A stretch of 64,000 bases of DNA, taken from assembly GCA_963585895.1 (NCBI GenBank), contig OY757904.1:8930426-8994425 (forward strand). The letters run 5' to 3'. Positions 34,223 through 49,200 of the stretch are shown here, piece after piece; position 1 is the stretch's first letter; every line of letters starts with the position of its first letter. Source of the stretch: Sepioteuthis lessoniana. Lineage: Eukaryota; Mollusca; Cephalopoda; Myopsida; Loliginidae. Made by a program: the position numbers and the translations under genes. Under the pieces are notes generated by a model. It saw only the letters and a list, made by a program, of their open reading frames with translations. It was not told where the DNA came from and made no database searches.

Positions 34223-37200
34223 GTGAGTTTTGTTTATTTTTAATTCTTTTTGGTTAAAAAGTAACATCATCTTTATCAAGGTGTGCCACCAGCATCATGA
34301 TTTCTTTTGACTCTCTCTCATCATCTGTCCCTACAGGTCATCACTCTTGTCATGTTCTATAGATGGCATCCAGTGTTTGTACATAGCTGATGAATATTGT
34401 TTTTTGCTAATTGTCTATCTCTGGTGTGTCCATGTGTTGGAGTCCATTGGAGAACATAGCTTATTAGTTTGTTCTTACTTCACCAGCAATGTCCAGTCTT
34501 ATTTTGTTCATCTTACTTGGATGGTTTATGAGATGAGAGGTAATTGGCCGTACAGTTGCTGTTTTGTTGAATGCATACAGCTTCCTTGTGTAGTTCCCAT
34601 TTTGTTTTTTTCTCCTGGAATTTCATTAAAGTCTAAGTGGTGCAACCGTATGGTAATACTGAAACAACTACAGCTTAGAAGAATTTCTGTTTTATTTTAT
34701 CAGAAAGATCAGATTTCCATGTGGTTGTTAACCTATCAATAGCAGTCCGTGCCTTTCTTATGTATATGCTGATATCTTTTTCAATTGATGAGATATTGCC
34801 TCTAAGATATACAAACTAGTTTACTAATTTCAGAGTCTTGAAGAGATGTTATGATCTCCATTAAAATGGATTAACTCCGTTTTATCTGATTTCATGTAAA
34901 GACCAATTTGAATGTTAAGAAAAAAGCTGGAGAAAATGGAAAAATCCCTAGACTAGAGGAGGTTTTATGCTTGGAATTATATTAGGAGGAAAACTCCAAT
35001 AAAAAAGTTTTTAAAAAATTTGTTTTAAATTTTCACGAAAACAAATTAAAAAGCTTATTAGATTTGTCAACATGAAATTGTTAATTTTAATTTAAGCTTT
35101 TTAATTTAATTTTTTTGTTTTTTGATTTTAACCACTGCATAATAGACATTATATGTGTGCAAGAACATAGATATTACTATTGTGAACTTGACTTAAAAGA
35201 CCATGATACTGGTAATGGGTAGACATTTGTCTCAGTATCAGTGTGGAAAAAAGGTGTCAATGCTGCCATTGGAAGTGTAGGAATGCTTCTTAGTCCTCCT
35301 GTCTAAAATATATATATATATATATATAGTGTAGAGAAAACCCAACTGAGAATTATGTGTGCTACATTTAATGGCAACCCCTGCACAGTAATTGTCTCTT
35401 GTTACAGCCTCACCAATGCCAGTGATGAAATGGATATCACAACCTTCTATGCCTTTCAAGAAGAAAGATTTCTCAAGTAGAAATAACATTTCAAGAATCT
35501 GCTTGGAAATCCTCCTGAAATCACTGATAAACTTCTCCAATGGCCAACTAGATGTCAAACTAGGACAGTTTATGGAAGAAGAACTTGACAAAGTATTAAA
35601 AATATTTAAAACAGCAAAGCTTTAGGCTTTGACAAAATACACCCTGAATTTTGTAAGACAGTCTATTAACAAAACACAACAGAGAAATGGATGAAATGTG
35701 TCATCTTTTCATTTCCTTGACTATGTACTTCAAATGTCAATAGATCTTATAAAAGAAAATGGTTTCACATTAAAAAAAGCAAAAAGTAGACAATATCCTA
35801 CCAAAACTATGACAGATGCAGACTACACAAATGACCTATCATTTTTTGCTAATCCACTAGGTTAAGCAGAATCCCTACTGCATAGCCTAGAGCAAGCAGT
35901 TGGAGGCATTGACCTCTACTCGAATGCAAATAAAATAAAGTACATTTTTTTAAACAAAAAACCACCATGTCCACTATAAGTGACAGGCATCTAAAATAAG
36001 GGAACAGTTCACATACCTTGGTAGCAACATCTCATCGACTAAAAGTGATATCAACGTATGTTTAGCAAAGGTGTGGACTGCTATTGACTTGTTATTGATC
36101 ATATGGATCAAATAAAAGAAGATTTTTTCTAAGCTGTCAGTGTATCCATACTACTATATGGATGCACCACATGGATGCTAAAAAACTCATTGAGAAGAAG
36201 TTTGATAAGAAGTACACAAGAATGTTGCTCACCATCTTGAACAAATCCTGGCAGCAATATCCCACAAAACAGCAGTTGTATGGCCACTTACCTTCCATAT
36301 TTTCTTTTCAAGTTTTACTTGAATAATTAACCTCCTCTGTGTTTGATATTATTAACATTTTAACTAATTCATTCTTCATCATTTGTCAGGTGTATAATCT
36401 TTATGAATTGAGGAAAAACCTTATTTTTACATTGAAAAAAAAAAGAACAATAGAAAGAATGATGATAATTGATATATCAATGAATTAACTGAATTCCATC
36501 TGATTGTTGGAAGAGAGTGAAATAAAAGAAATGTAACCAAATGGATTATGTCTGTCATTATTGATCAGAAAGTATAAGCAATATTCTGAATGTTAGAAAA
36601 TAACAAATTTTATTCCTTTCTTTTAATCTGTAGTAATATCAATAGATGTATATTATATTGTCAATTTTATTTGAAATGGGTTTAATTTCTAATGTACTTT
36701 TTTTTTTCTCCATCTATCAGTACGAGGTCCTTGTCTCGTGCTAGCTACACTCGTCTCTACAATGCTGGATTCCCTTCACTGTTGGATCGGAATGGTGATC
36801 TTCCTGAAGTTATTGATCCCGAGAAAGAAGTAGAAATGATCCATGTATCTAAACAAATCCGAGATCCACTTTCTTGCAATGAAATTGTGTTCCAGTTTTT
36901 GGCATTTTCTAAGTGAGTAGATTACATCAATATTTTTGTCCTTCCTTAAATATTCCCTTTCTTATTGTTTATTTAGAGTTGAAAAAGGAAAATAGAGAAA
37001 ATGCAAAACGCCAGTAAAAAAAAAATTGATAACTCCTGGGATTTTCACCACACAAAGTTTAGATTAAGGTAAAGTTGTAATATTTAGAATTTTTATTCAC
37101 TATTTTTAATCCAAATATTCTTTGAGAAAATTTTTCAAATGTAAATCATTTTCAAATGTAAAATCTTTTATGTACTTATCTGTTTTTTTGATTGCTTTCA

Positions 37201-40200
37201 TGAAAAAATTATTTTGCCAGGATGCTAGATTTTTCATCCAAAGGACCAAATACCGTTTTTTTCACCTTCCAGTTTTACAAATATCCTCCATTGACTACAG
37301 AACGGTAAGTTTAATTTTGACAATCTGAAAACAAAAGTATGTACATGCGCATAAACACGAATGTGTTGTGCAATCAAAAAGTATTAAAAAGCTGAATTTT
37401 TCAATTTTTAAAAGTTAAAATTTTAATAAAGACATGTGCACAGTTGAGCAGCTTATGTAATTAAGTGATATCTTGGTGATAGCCTTCCAAATACATCCCC
37501 CACTTTTTTTTGTCTCAACTATAATTTTTTAACTAACTCCAAAACCTTGTCTTCTGTCTTACATCATGTGATAGTATTTATCACGTTTGGCCCTGGCACA
37601 CACTCATGATTCCAGCCCATAGTTTTCACTATTTTATTATCAGAAATGTTTTGATCTTTCATCTGACAACTATCAAGTATTGAAACTGGGATCACTTACA
37701 TAGAGTATTTATTTTATGTGAATTTCATATTGGCTTCAACCAATAGAAAATTTGTTAGAATAAGTGTGTTGAATGTTAAGTGAATTTTTCTGAAGACAGT
37801 GTTTCATTTATTGTTCTTTTCTGTTTTGGTAAATACAACTTCAAAGCTGTCCCTACATGATATCACTAGGGAATTCCACGAAATATCTTGAACTAAATGT
37901 TTGTTTATTTTTTCTCTTCAGATCAAACTTCAGCTAGTTACTGTTTCAACCTACAAACTTATTGATCTATCCTCATATGTATTGCTTGATAATATAACCA
38001 AGTTTATTTTACTTCTTTACACTTGATTTGTATTAAGTATATGTTTAAATAAATATACTTTTCCTGTTGTATGGTGTTGTGTAGGCACAAACTCAACGAG
38101 TCTAACTAAATGGATATGAATGTGTTTTATAGAATGTTATCTTTTGAAATGAAGGTTTTGATTTTTGAAAAAATTTTTTTAAAAAATTCTTTTTTTTTTT
38201 TTTTGTGGTTTTCAATATAAATTTCCATGCTTTTTCCAACCTGGATTGCAGTTTATAATTCTTGCTTAGTGTCAAAGATAGTGTCAAATAATAACAACAG
38301 TGATGAAAATAATTGAAACGACTTCCACTATAGCTATTATTGCCGTCATGATTAACCCTTTTACTTCTGTCTGTGACAGTAATCAAATTCTTAGCACTAT
38401 GTCATGTGCAAATATGATCTAATTTCATATGAAAGCTTGTCTGAATGTTCCTTTCCTATCATGTTTCTGAACTCAAAATACAACCCTAACTGAATTGTGT
38501 GCTGTTACAGCCTTTCCTATCTAAGTAGGAAGTAAAGTATGAATGTAGAATGTGTAAAAAAAAAAAGGATAATCTTGGCTCACATATATTCCAATCTGCT
38601 TATGAGTTACCACCCTGCCAATCATTACAGACACTAATAGACTTGCCTTGTCGGTTGGGCTTACAATATGCTGACTGTATCCACTGTAGACGGATAAGAA
38701 TAAAAAAGGGATGTCCTGGCTATGACACTAAACTGCATCTAGTTGTGATACTCCAGCTCTGGGGAGTGTAGAGTACCTCTTCATTGCTAACTTTCAGGTT
38801 CATTCTGACTGAGAATGGTAGTATCTCTTAAAGTCCAATTTATGGGACAAATAAATCTGTTTTAAAGTTATTTTATTTGATTGGAGTACTTGATATCATG
38901 TAACTATTAACAAATACTTCTTAAAAAAACAACCCCCCAAAATGTAAATATAAACATTTATATTTCTCTAACCTCTAGGAAGAAAATAACCCCAGATTAG
39001 TTAGAAAAATATCAAGAATAAGGCTGGAAATTCACAGATTTTATTCCGAAAATGTTCTTTTTTCTCACAATAAAACCAGTTCATAACATTTACTTTATCA
39101 TAATATTTTATAGTGACTTAAAAAGTTTTTTTAAACAGTTCTTTACTCTAAAATTTGGCCCTGGAAGTCACCAAAAATAGGATGTAATAAATTGGTTAAA
39201 AAAGATTATATTTGGAAGGAATTTTAAAAATATTTGAGTGTTGCTTATAGTATATATATTTGTAATTAGAAAAATGATTAGTTATTTTTGTATATTAATG
39301 TGTTAACCAACAACATAAAATTTGCATGTCAGAAATAGCATTGATGTGGATGTAGAGACTACAGTTGATAATTTTAATGCAATATTACTGACTCATCCAT
39401 AGTTTTTCAATGTAAGGGAAGCAAAGCTTAGATATTAGATATCGTTTTAAAAGTTACGTCCCTTAGATTCGATTGATTTTCTTTTTCGTTTGCCGAGATA
39501 CTATTTTTACCATTATAAAATGACTGAGAAAACGAACTACTTCACGATTTATATTTATACAAGCAAATCTTATCTGTTAATTCATACTTAGTATGAAATT
39601 TTTACTGTGAATTTCAGTTTTCTTTGAAATATATTGAGTTTTTAAAGGATTATATTATTTTAGAAAAAATAATCTAGCAATTTCTCTTCATTAAATCTTA
39701 ACTTAGGTTTAAAATTTCATGATTTGTTTGAAGTGTTTAATAGTACAAATCATTGATATTAAATTCAGTTTTTATAAGAGATTCACAAGTGTAGCCTTGT
39801 ATCAATCTTGGTTCTTGGCAACAAATATTATTTTCAGCTATATCTCATATAATAATCAAATGTTACTTCTTTTATATAAAAAAAATCCTATAAAAGAATC
39901 ACTTACAAGAAATTATTTTCTTATGCATAAGGTTGACTATTCTTATATGCAAACATACTTTCAAGAGCCAATGAAATAATTTTTGTCAATTTCTTGTTGA
40001 TTGCTTAATAATTAAAAGGTATTACCAAAATTTTTCAGAGGAAAATCAGCCCCTAAGTAAAAAAAACAAATTTATGAAATATGTATATCATATGATTTTG
40101 CCATTTGAATCTTTATGCTCTTTAGTAAAAGAAAGATTGGAGGAAATTTTAATATAAAAATTACTTGTGAACATATAAAGCAGAAATATTTGCATTTGAA

Positions 40201-43200
40201 ATGTTTACATTGTGTAAAAAAACTGATCTAATAATTTGCATGAGAATATACTGATAATTTGATTTTAATAAAATTTTCAGTTCTTAAGTTAAAAAAAAGA
40301 CTTTAAAAATTTTTTAAGAGGTCTCCATTTAACATTTTGGATAAAAAAAAGTTTTTCTTTCATGTAATTACACCTCTTTTTTTTTTTAATATAATGATTT
40401 ACTTAGAAACTTTCTGGGTTTGTCCATTACAAATACCTTACTTAGGAATTCTAAAAACTGATAAAGTAAAATATTGCCCTCTTTGGAGACATTTTACTTT
40501 TATTTACTCATTTCTATTAATAAAAAAAGTAATGATTAAACTATCTTTCTTAAAAAATTATCTTTATCTAAGGTTTACTTTATTTCTAATTAAGTTTTAA
40601 TTACAGAGTTTAAGATATTGAATTTCTGTTAACTACATAACAGCCAGGTTTGATGCTTTTTTTGATGAAAATAAACATTAACTTATATTTATTTATTTAT
40701 TTATTCAATTCTGCATTATAATCTGTGAAATCTTTTTTCCTCATGAAAATTAGGCTTTTTTTCTTTTTTAGTGATATCAAGAAAAATCTTCCGAACATTT
40801 TTACAAATGATAAAATATTAAAAAAATGTTTAATATCTTCAGATAAAGAGAATTCTTTACTTTAATGTGTTCTAATAAGAATTGCCAATGTTTCAAAAAC
40901 AATTGCATTTGTATTTTTGCATCTTACTAAATGACCATTGTTGTTGTTTTTATTACTCTTCTCTTCTCTTTGTTTAGTCTGCTTTTGTGCAAAGATTCAA
41001 ACAAACACAAATCAAGTGATCAACCTGTACTTTATATCTTAAATAAAGTTAATAAAGATGACACTCCACTTAAATCTTCACCAGGTTATGAAGTAAGTTT
41101 TCCCTCTTGTTTTATTTTTCATACTCCAGCAGAAATGTCTTTATGTTGTATATGTATATAGCAATTTAGGAAATTTTAATTTTTAAAGATCAAAGCTCAA
41201 AGCCAATTTTTAGTTTTAAAGAAATAAAAGAAAAAAGTGCAGTTTATCAACAACTGTTTGTACTATTGATCATATATATTTTTATTGTTTTCAGCCCATC
41301 CGTTCTATGGCCACCTTCAGCTGTGCAGTTAATATGAAAAGTGTCTGTATGAGGGTCTCTTTTTTTGGTTATATAAAAAGCAAAACAAAAAAAGCATGTA
41401 TACTTGTTAAGGAACACAGGAAAGCCAATCATATTAACCCCCTTATCCTCCAAGCTATGGGGTGGGGTTGAATTGTATCACTTGTTCTTTTACAAGGATA
41501 GCTGGTCCAGTTGGTTGAGGCTGTAGAATACACTCACTGTATCTCTGCATGAGTATCCTGGATAAGACACTAAACAATCTGATGGTAAGGCTCCCATTAC
41601 TGCTGGAGCTTTGGGGAATGTGGAGTACTCTTTCATTCCCACTGCTTCTAGGTTCATTCTCGCCTGGAGTGCTAGCACCTGATAGTCCTATCTATGGCTC
41701 AAATAGGTGTGCAAACAAATGACTGATGTTAAACTGTAAGCAATACTTGAAACCATTTAACTTTATGCAAAAAAGAGCTCAGATTCTTTTAAGAATGTTA
41801 TCTACAAAATGTGTTTGCAAATAATATATATATATATATATAATTTTGCATTAAATAACCAACAATGGTTGATATGCCATAAAACCCAACCCAACTAAAT
41901 TATATGTATCTAATATAAACAGGATTTGGCATTAAATAACTTACAATGGTTGATATGCCATAAAACCCAAACAAACCAAATAAGGATGGCTTTGACATTG
42001 AATATCTCACAAAGGTTGATACATTATTAAAGAAAGAAAGCCGAATCCAAAAGTGAAATATCAAAATCTGATATGTCATTATTTTTGAGTAAAACTGCAC
42101 TCCACCCCACTAGGGGTGAGCTACAATAGGATCTTTCCTTCATTGACTTAAAAAAACACACCACTAACTTAAGACTGGTTTAAGGGAAAACTGAAACACT
42201 AATAAAGTGAGTGGTATTTTTTAGGACCAAATGTCTGACTTTTTTCTTTTCTGTGAACTTGTCTTCTCATGACCTTGTTTTTGTCTCTGGTGACTATTTT
42301 CAAGACCCAGCAATGTGATAGAAGCTGCATATGATAAGCCCTTTAGATAAATATATAAGTCATATCATCATGGATTTTTGTTCACTTTTATAGCATATGT
42401 ACCTCCTTATATATACATATAAAGTTCTTCAATAAAAAATAAGTTTTTTGAAAAAAGCAAAATAAATTGGTTTTTTGGAATTTTTTTTATAAATGTAAAT
42501 TCTGAATTGTTTGGAGTTGGCAAAAATTATTTTCATCTTGCAAAAATATGTTTTGAGGCTATCAAAAATGGCATCAAATCAAACGGAATTCTCTAAGCTT
42601 GAAGTCTGTCATCAAAATTTTATTGACTGAAAAGTGCAAATCATGTGATATTTACAGAAGATGTGTAGAAAGAAAAATGTTTTATTAAAAAATGCTTACA
42701 AGTGAGCTAAACATAGATTTTCCACTATGAACCTGAGTTGAAAAGACAGTCCATAAAGTGGAAAAACACTTTCTAGTAAAGAAAAGTTACAGGCATGGCA
42801 GTCAACAAAGAAGGTCATGCTGTGACAGACTTCTGGGGGTATAAATGGAGCTATTTCTATTGATTTCCTTGTAAAAGGTGCAATTGTAAGCAGTGCTTAC
42901 TATTGCTGCTACTTAGGTAAAATTCTCTTTATTTAGCTATCTCCTTGAGGTACCAAAACAATCTTTATATAGTCTGTATGTCACCTTTGTTTTGGGAGAC
43001 TGTCTGAACATAGAATTATCAAATGACACTTAATCATTATCAATTATATTCCTTGGCTTTTTATTCTGTATTGCTTTTGCTTATAATTGTTTCTTTTCTA
43101 ATTGTCAATTTTTAGAAGAATTAATACATCTGAAAATTTTTGTTATGTTTTAAATTTATTTATGTTTTACTTTGATTTGTTCAATTCAAATTACCTCCAT

Positions 43201-46168
43201 TTTTATTTCATTTGAAAAAAAAAAATGCACTGTTCTTATATTATTTGTATTTCTGTCTTTTTTAATATTTGTATTGTTTTTATGGTTTTGTAATATTTTA
43301 TGAAAACTAAGACTGAAAATATTCAGTTACTTGGAAGTTAGTTTCAATAAAAAATCATAAACCTATAATTCATTTAAGAGGTGTTCTCCCATTTCGTATC
43401 AGATTTATTTTGTGGCTATAACAAACACATCATTTTACTAATTGAGAATAAAAGATCTTTGTATATCCATCAAATAAGTATAATGGAAAAGAACCACATA
43501 ACCTCTAACAGGTTTATAAAAACTAATGAAAGACAATCAAGTTTCTTCTCAACTAAGAAATATTTCTTAATTCCTGATTCATATATCAAAATATCATCAT
43601 GATGGCATACAGCACAGATTCCTTTGACTCTCTCTTGTCATCTGTCCCTATTAAACATCACTCTTGGTTAATCCTCTTGCTAGCCTCTCATGTTTGTACA
43701 GAGCTGATAAATGTAAGTTTTCGCTGGTTGGCCAACACTGGTATTTCCATGTGTAGGAGGTCATGGAAGAATGTCATTTATGAGTTCACTCTTACTTCTC
43801 CTGCAGTGTCCAGCATATCTTACTTGCATGGTTTGTGAGAAGGGAGGTGGCCATACAACTGCTGTTTTGTAGGGTGCTGCTTCTAGGATTTATTCAAAAC
43901 AGCATGCAGCTTTTGTAATCCTCGTCTAGTTTTTTTCTTCTGGAATTTCATTGAAGTTCAAATAGTGCAACCATACAATAATACTGACATACCTATAGCT
44001 CAAACAAATTCCTGTTTTATTTGTGTGATCAGATTTCCATATGATTATTAACCTGTTGATAGTTGTCCATATTTTACCTATGACATCACTTTCAGTTGAT
44101 GAGCTATTACCACTAAGATATATGAACCAGGCTACTAATTTCAGTGCTTGATATTTATTGAGAAGATGGCACAATCTTGATTAAAATACATGAACTTCGT
44201 TTTATCTGAGTTCAAGTAAAGACCAGCACCTATTGCTGCTTGCTTCAGGCTATGCTCCAGAGATTTGGCTTGAGCAGGTGAATTTGCAAGAAGCGCTAGA
44301 TCATCTGCATAGTCTGCATCACTTACAGTTTCTGCTAGATATCCTCTGCTTCTTTTCAGTTTTAGTGTGAAATATATCAAAACATTATATTGTTTAATGA
44401 TTATATCATATATTCTTCTGCTATTTATTTCTACTTGATGCTTGTTTTTTTTAGGTTCATTATTTTGTTGATCCTTGTTTTTTGAAACCTGGTGAACCCA
44501 TCTTGTTTTTGCAACATCTTCAGCAACAAATATTACATATTGATGTTTGGGATGGTGATTCTCTCTTGCTCATAGGGTCTTGTTCAGTACCACTTAAGGT
44601 AAAAAAAAATCTCTTTTTTCATTGTTAAAACTTTTAAAAAGATTTAAGACCAATTATATAAAAGTAATAAAAAAAACTGTTTCTTTTTCAGTATGCTTGT
44701 CGTAATGGTCATGAGGCTGTACAATGTACTGTAGAGCTTGATGTGTTGACTACAGAGTATGATGAGGACATTGAAGAAGTCAGTGATGACCTTAGCAAAT
44801 TAAGGGACATTCAACCATATGGTGTACCTGCCATTTGCAAAGGTCAGCTTCACTTTAGAATTGCCAACATAGGACACCCACCAACAAATCCTTCTGAACC
44901 AAGTCAAGGTATTTCCAAACTTTTATTATCATTGTTAGGAAAATGTATTCATAATTTTTATTTATGACTTTAAAGTTTTAAAATTGGTTGATATTTACCC
45001 ATAAATTTTATGTTGATTTTTTTTTTTTTTAATTTTTTATTAGTGATGACAGATCTGGCTGTTAAATCTCACGTGATATTGTCACATCTGAGTGGAGAAT
45101 CAGAGTTTGTAGGAGGAAGTCTTGTATCTGGAAAAAAGAAAGGTAATGCTACAATGTGATTTATTTTCTGCTTTAAATACAAATATTTTTTATATTACAT
45201 ATTCAGTGCACAAATTTAGATTGGTTTCTCTTTGTAACAGCAATCTATGCTTGATTTGGGAAGGAAGTGCAGGATTCTAATTAGCATTTCATAACTATCT
45301 CAGTTTTAGTGAGAATTTGGGTAATTAAAAAAATGAAATTCATTGTGAATTTATTCAAATTTATCATTCACTTGTAAACTGGACTTGAAATAGGTTTATT
45401 TTCTAAGATCGTTCCCAACTTCAATTGTCCTACATGTCTAGCCACACTGAAGAGTTGTGATACAATGAAACAGTCTGTCTGTGGATGACAATATATATGC
45501 TCCCTCATGGGATTTGAGCACTCTGGCAAAGGAATTTACGGCTGCCACTCGCATGTTGCAAAGCTCTTTGAACAAATTGAGCTCTCTGGTATCTGGTAAG
45601 GCAAAAATGTAAACAAGCAAAAGCTTATAATTCCTGAGCTGACATAGTTTGCTTGTTGGCTGAGCGGTATGATACTAAGTCTAATGTAAAGTTAGGTGGG
45701 TTTTGATCCCAGCTTCAAGCATCCTCCGTGTGTAGTCACACTGAAGAGTTGTGTTACAATGAAGCAGTCTGTCTTTGGATGACAATATATATATATATAA
45801 GCTCTATCATTGATATTGAGCACTATTTAATAATACTGCAATATTTGGTCCTCCATTAACTCACCAAGTGAGCTTGTGAGAACCATAAACCTCTTCAGTA
45901 TATATATATATATATATATAAAGAAAATTTGAAAAAACAAAATACTCCAAAATTTTATGAATTTATTATGAAAGTTCACATTGACTATAATAACCTTTTT
46001 TAGGACTTTAAGTTAATGAAAAATGTTGTTAAAATTGCAATCGATGTTTAATGAAATAACAGGAGAAAAGTGTGTGCATAAAAAGAAACATAGCAGCTTA
46101 TTCAGTGTTCTTATTTTTGAAATGTTTTTTTTTAAATATTTGAAATTTTTTTTTTTGATATTTCTATA

Positions 46169-46215
<47 letters not shown>

Positions 46216-49200
46216 TTTCTATATTAATGAAGTTGTTTAATTGAATAAAACTTTGATTAATGAAAAAATTTAAAGTTTAATACTGAAGGTAAAACTAGAA
46301 AAAAAAACTTTTCAAAATTAATTCATATCTAAATTTTTGTCATATCAGACAAAAGAAAATGAACATTATTGGGTCACTTTTTCAATGTCCAGCATAAAGA
46401 TTGAGCCCTAAAAGTACAAATAAATTTCAGTGTTTATCATCAAGGTGTTTTCCTTACCATTAGAAATATATTTAAAAAAAATGACTAAAGTTAAACAGGG
46501 GAGTGATCGAGTTATAGTAAGGTTAGGTGCTTTAACTTTTCTTACAAGTTTCCACCTGACAATTAGTGTTGTATACTCTTATGCAGATGCATGCATGCAG
46601 AATCATAACGACGACACAATAAAGACGAGCAACACAGTTCTTAGATAAATATACCTCTCACTTTATTGAAAGGGTTGTGTGTGAGAGGGAGTTGGAGACC
46701 GAACAGAACCGCAACATATTGACTCCCACTCTTATGGCCATCAGCGTTTCTTTCCCGTTCTCCTGGGCTGCTCAACCGGAGGCCTGGGGGCCCAGCCTCT
46801 CTGGGACATGTTCCTCATTCCAGCATCTTCTCTGCAATTGCTCAATCGGGGGCCTGAGGGCCCACTCTGCTGGGTGCTGGCTTTCTCTATAGCATCATTT
46901 CTCCAACTCTGATTGAACTTCCTGTGCACTGAGCTATATAATAGTTCGACGCCCACTCAATCTCTTCCCATAAATGGCCTACAGAATATGCAACTTCCGC
47001 CATCTTTGGAATGGCATGTTTTGAACATCATCGAGTGGAAATAACTGTCATGCAGTTCACAGTTCACCCTCTTCTGGTGCATCAGTTTGTGACTGTACCG
47101 TGGAATTTTAACCCTGTCCCATATTGTCAGCCAAGCTCGCCTACGCCAACGGAATATGCAACTTCTGCCATCTTTGGAATGGCATATTTGGCCGGGTCGG
47201 AGGTCAATATACAACATTAGGAACTCTTTCATATTCTTTTTAATGCTGTGCTAGTTGTCTCAATTTCTGAGATGAAGCTTGATTTTTATCATTAAGGGTT
47301 TTTGGACTGTTGTCTTCATCTTTATTGTTATTTCCACAACGTTTTGGCCGATATGTCCTCTGGCCTTCTTCAGCTGGACACATAGCATAACGGTTATAGG
47401 CGTTGGTTACCTAAGCTTCTAAAGAGACAATCATCTGGAGGTTGCAGTTTCAATCCTGACTGCAGGCGAGTAACAATACAGGAATACTTAACACTTGTAC
47501 CCGGTTATGGCTAACGGAATCAGAACAGATGACCCCCATGGATTCAATAAAGGACATTTCCAAAGTTCCATGCAGGTTCCTGAGTTTGACAATCACCTGA
47601 AGAAAGCTGGAGAACATATCAGCTGAAATGTTGTAGAAATAACAATAAAGATGAAGACAGTCTGAAAACCCTTAATGATAAAAATGTTGTACTATTTTTA
47701 TACTTTGAATTATTTATGCTCATATTAATAGCGTAGTATCCAGACGTACAGGTGTTTTTTTTTTTTTTTTTTGTTTGACCAAAATATGTTTTCTCTTCGT
47801 TATTCATTTGTGCACATGGAAAAACATTTCAACTACTGATACAATTCATGCCTGCATGTTAAATTGTATATTTCAAGTTTTAGCAACAACAATAATTGCA
47901 TTTTGTTATGAAAATGCTTCTTTTATTTAACAACTTATTGCTGTTGACATGATTTCATTAACACTTTTTGCTAATCTTCTCTCAAATTTTGACGTTAATC
48001 TGCTGTTCTTAATTCTTTTCACTCATTTTCTGCCAACAGTTTAACTTGAATGCATACAACTTTCTTTACTGCTTACCAACAAATGATTCATCTGGTCTGT
48101 GTTTCAAGAAAATGGATGGAACATCTCCAGACTAGCTCTTGTACAAATATTTACCTGACACATGATCCCTGTATCAAAGTTTAGTCATTCTGAGAATTAG
48201 ATTGTTACACCACATGATACATATGTGCACTTACTTAAATATATTTGGTCATAAAATAAAATCATAATTATTGTTTTCAATTTTTTTTCTAGCACCTGCC
48301 AAAAAGTATTTACTATATCACTAAAATGAATGAAAGAATTTTACTTATTTAATCAATCCTATTTGTGTTACAAAAACAATTATTTTGTAATCTTAGTATA
48401 TTTTAATTTTGATGTAATTAACTTGAGAAATATATATCTGTTGTAATTGCAGGTCTTGTTATTCTGTATGCTTAGAAAAATAAGTTTACATACCAACATA
48501 AACTGACAGCAAATAATCTTATCTTTGTATTATTTGAAGGAGACAAGTTTATGTGGCGTGTGTATTTAACTTGGATGGTTTTTCTGATCAAGTTATTTTG
48601 CATATTAACATGGGAAATATTTTTTCCTTTTTGTTTTTATCTTTTCTTTGGTACAGTTGATGGAATGAAGAAAAGGGTGGCTCGAGCTGGTCATTTACTA
48701 AATACTTATCCTGAGCTGAGAACTGTCATTGCTTCCAAAACTTCTGCAAGTGCCACGATGCCATCTCCAACAAATGGAACAAAGGATGAAAATACAGATG
48801 AAAGGAAACGCAAATTAGCCCGGATGGAAATGGTACGAGACATGATGTCCTCTGAAAACAAAGCACCAACAATTATTGTAAGTCTATCAACCTCCTTTCT
48901 TTTTGATTTTTTAATTCTCTTTTTCATCATTTTCTGTTCTTTTCTCTTCTTTCGTCTTTGCCACTAGAAAGTTTCTATTTCTTTTATGTTGTAGGTAGCT
49001 TCAGTTAAGATGATAGCTGTGTTACTACTTCAGGACTTCAATATAAGAAACTAGTTGTTTTTCTGAAATGGCCAGATTCCTTAAATGTTATTCTTGCTAC
49101 TCGGGGAAAGTGCTGTGTATTACTTTTTATTATTGTTGTTATACTTTGGATTTTGAATGCATTGAATTAGTCATCTGCTAGCAATTGTTCATATTGTTTA

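Noticed and set aside
37929..38026. Possible NPHP4 exon after acceptor CTCTTCAG (reads [10 protein letters not shown] in one frame)
   Set aside because: It resembles human LQLV only in a frame that does not follow exon c; in the required phase it gives a TAG after five codons. The exon at 40978-41092 fits phase and homology.
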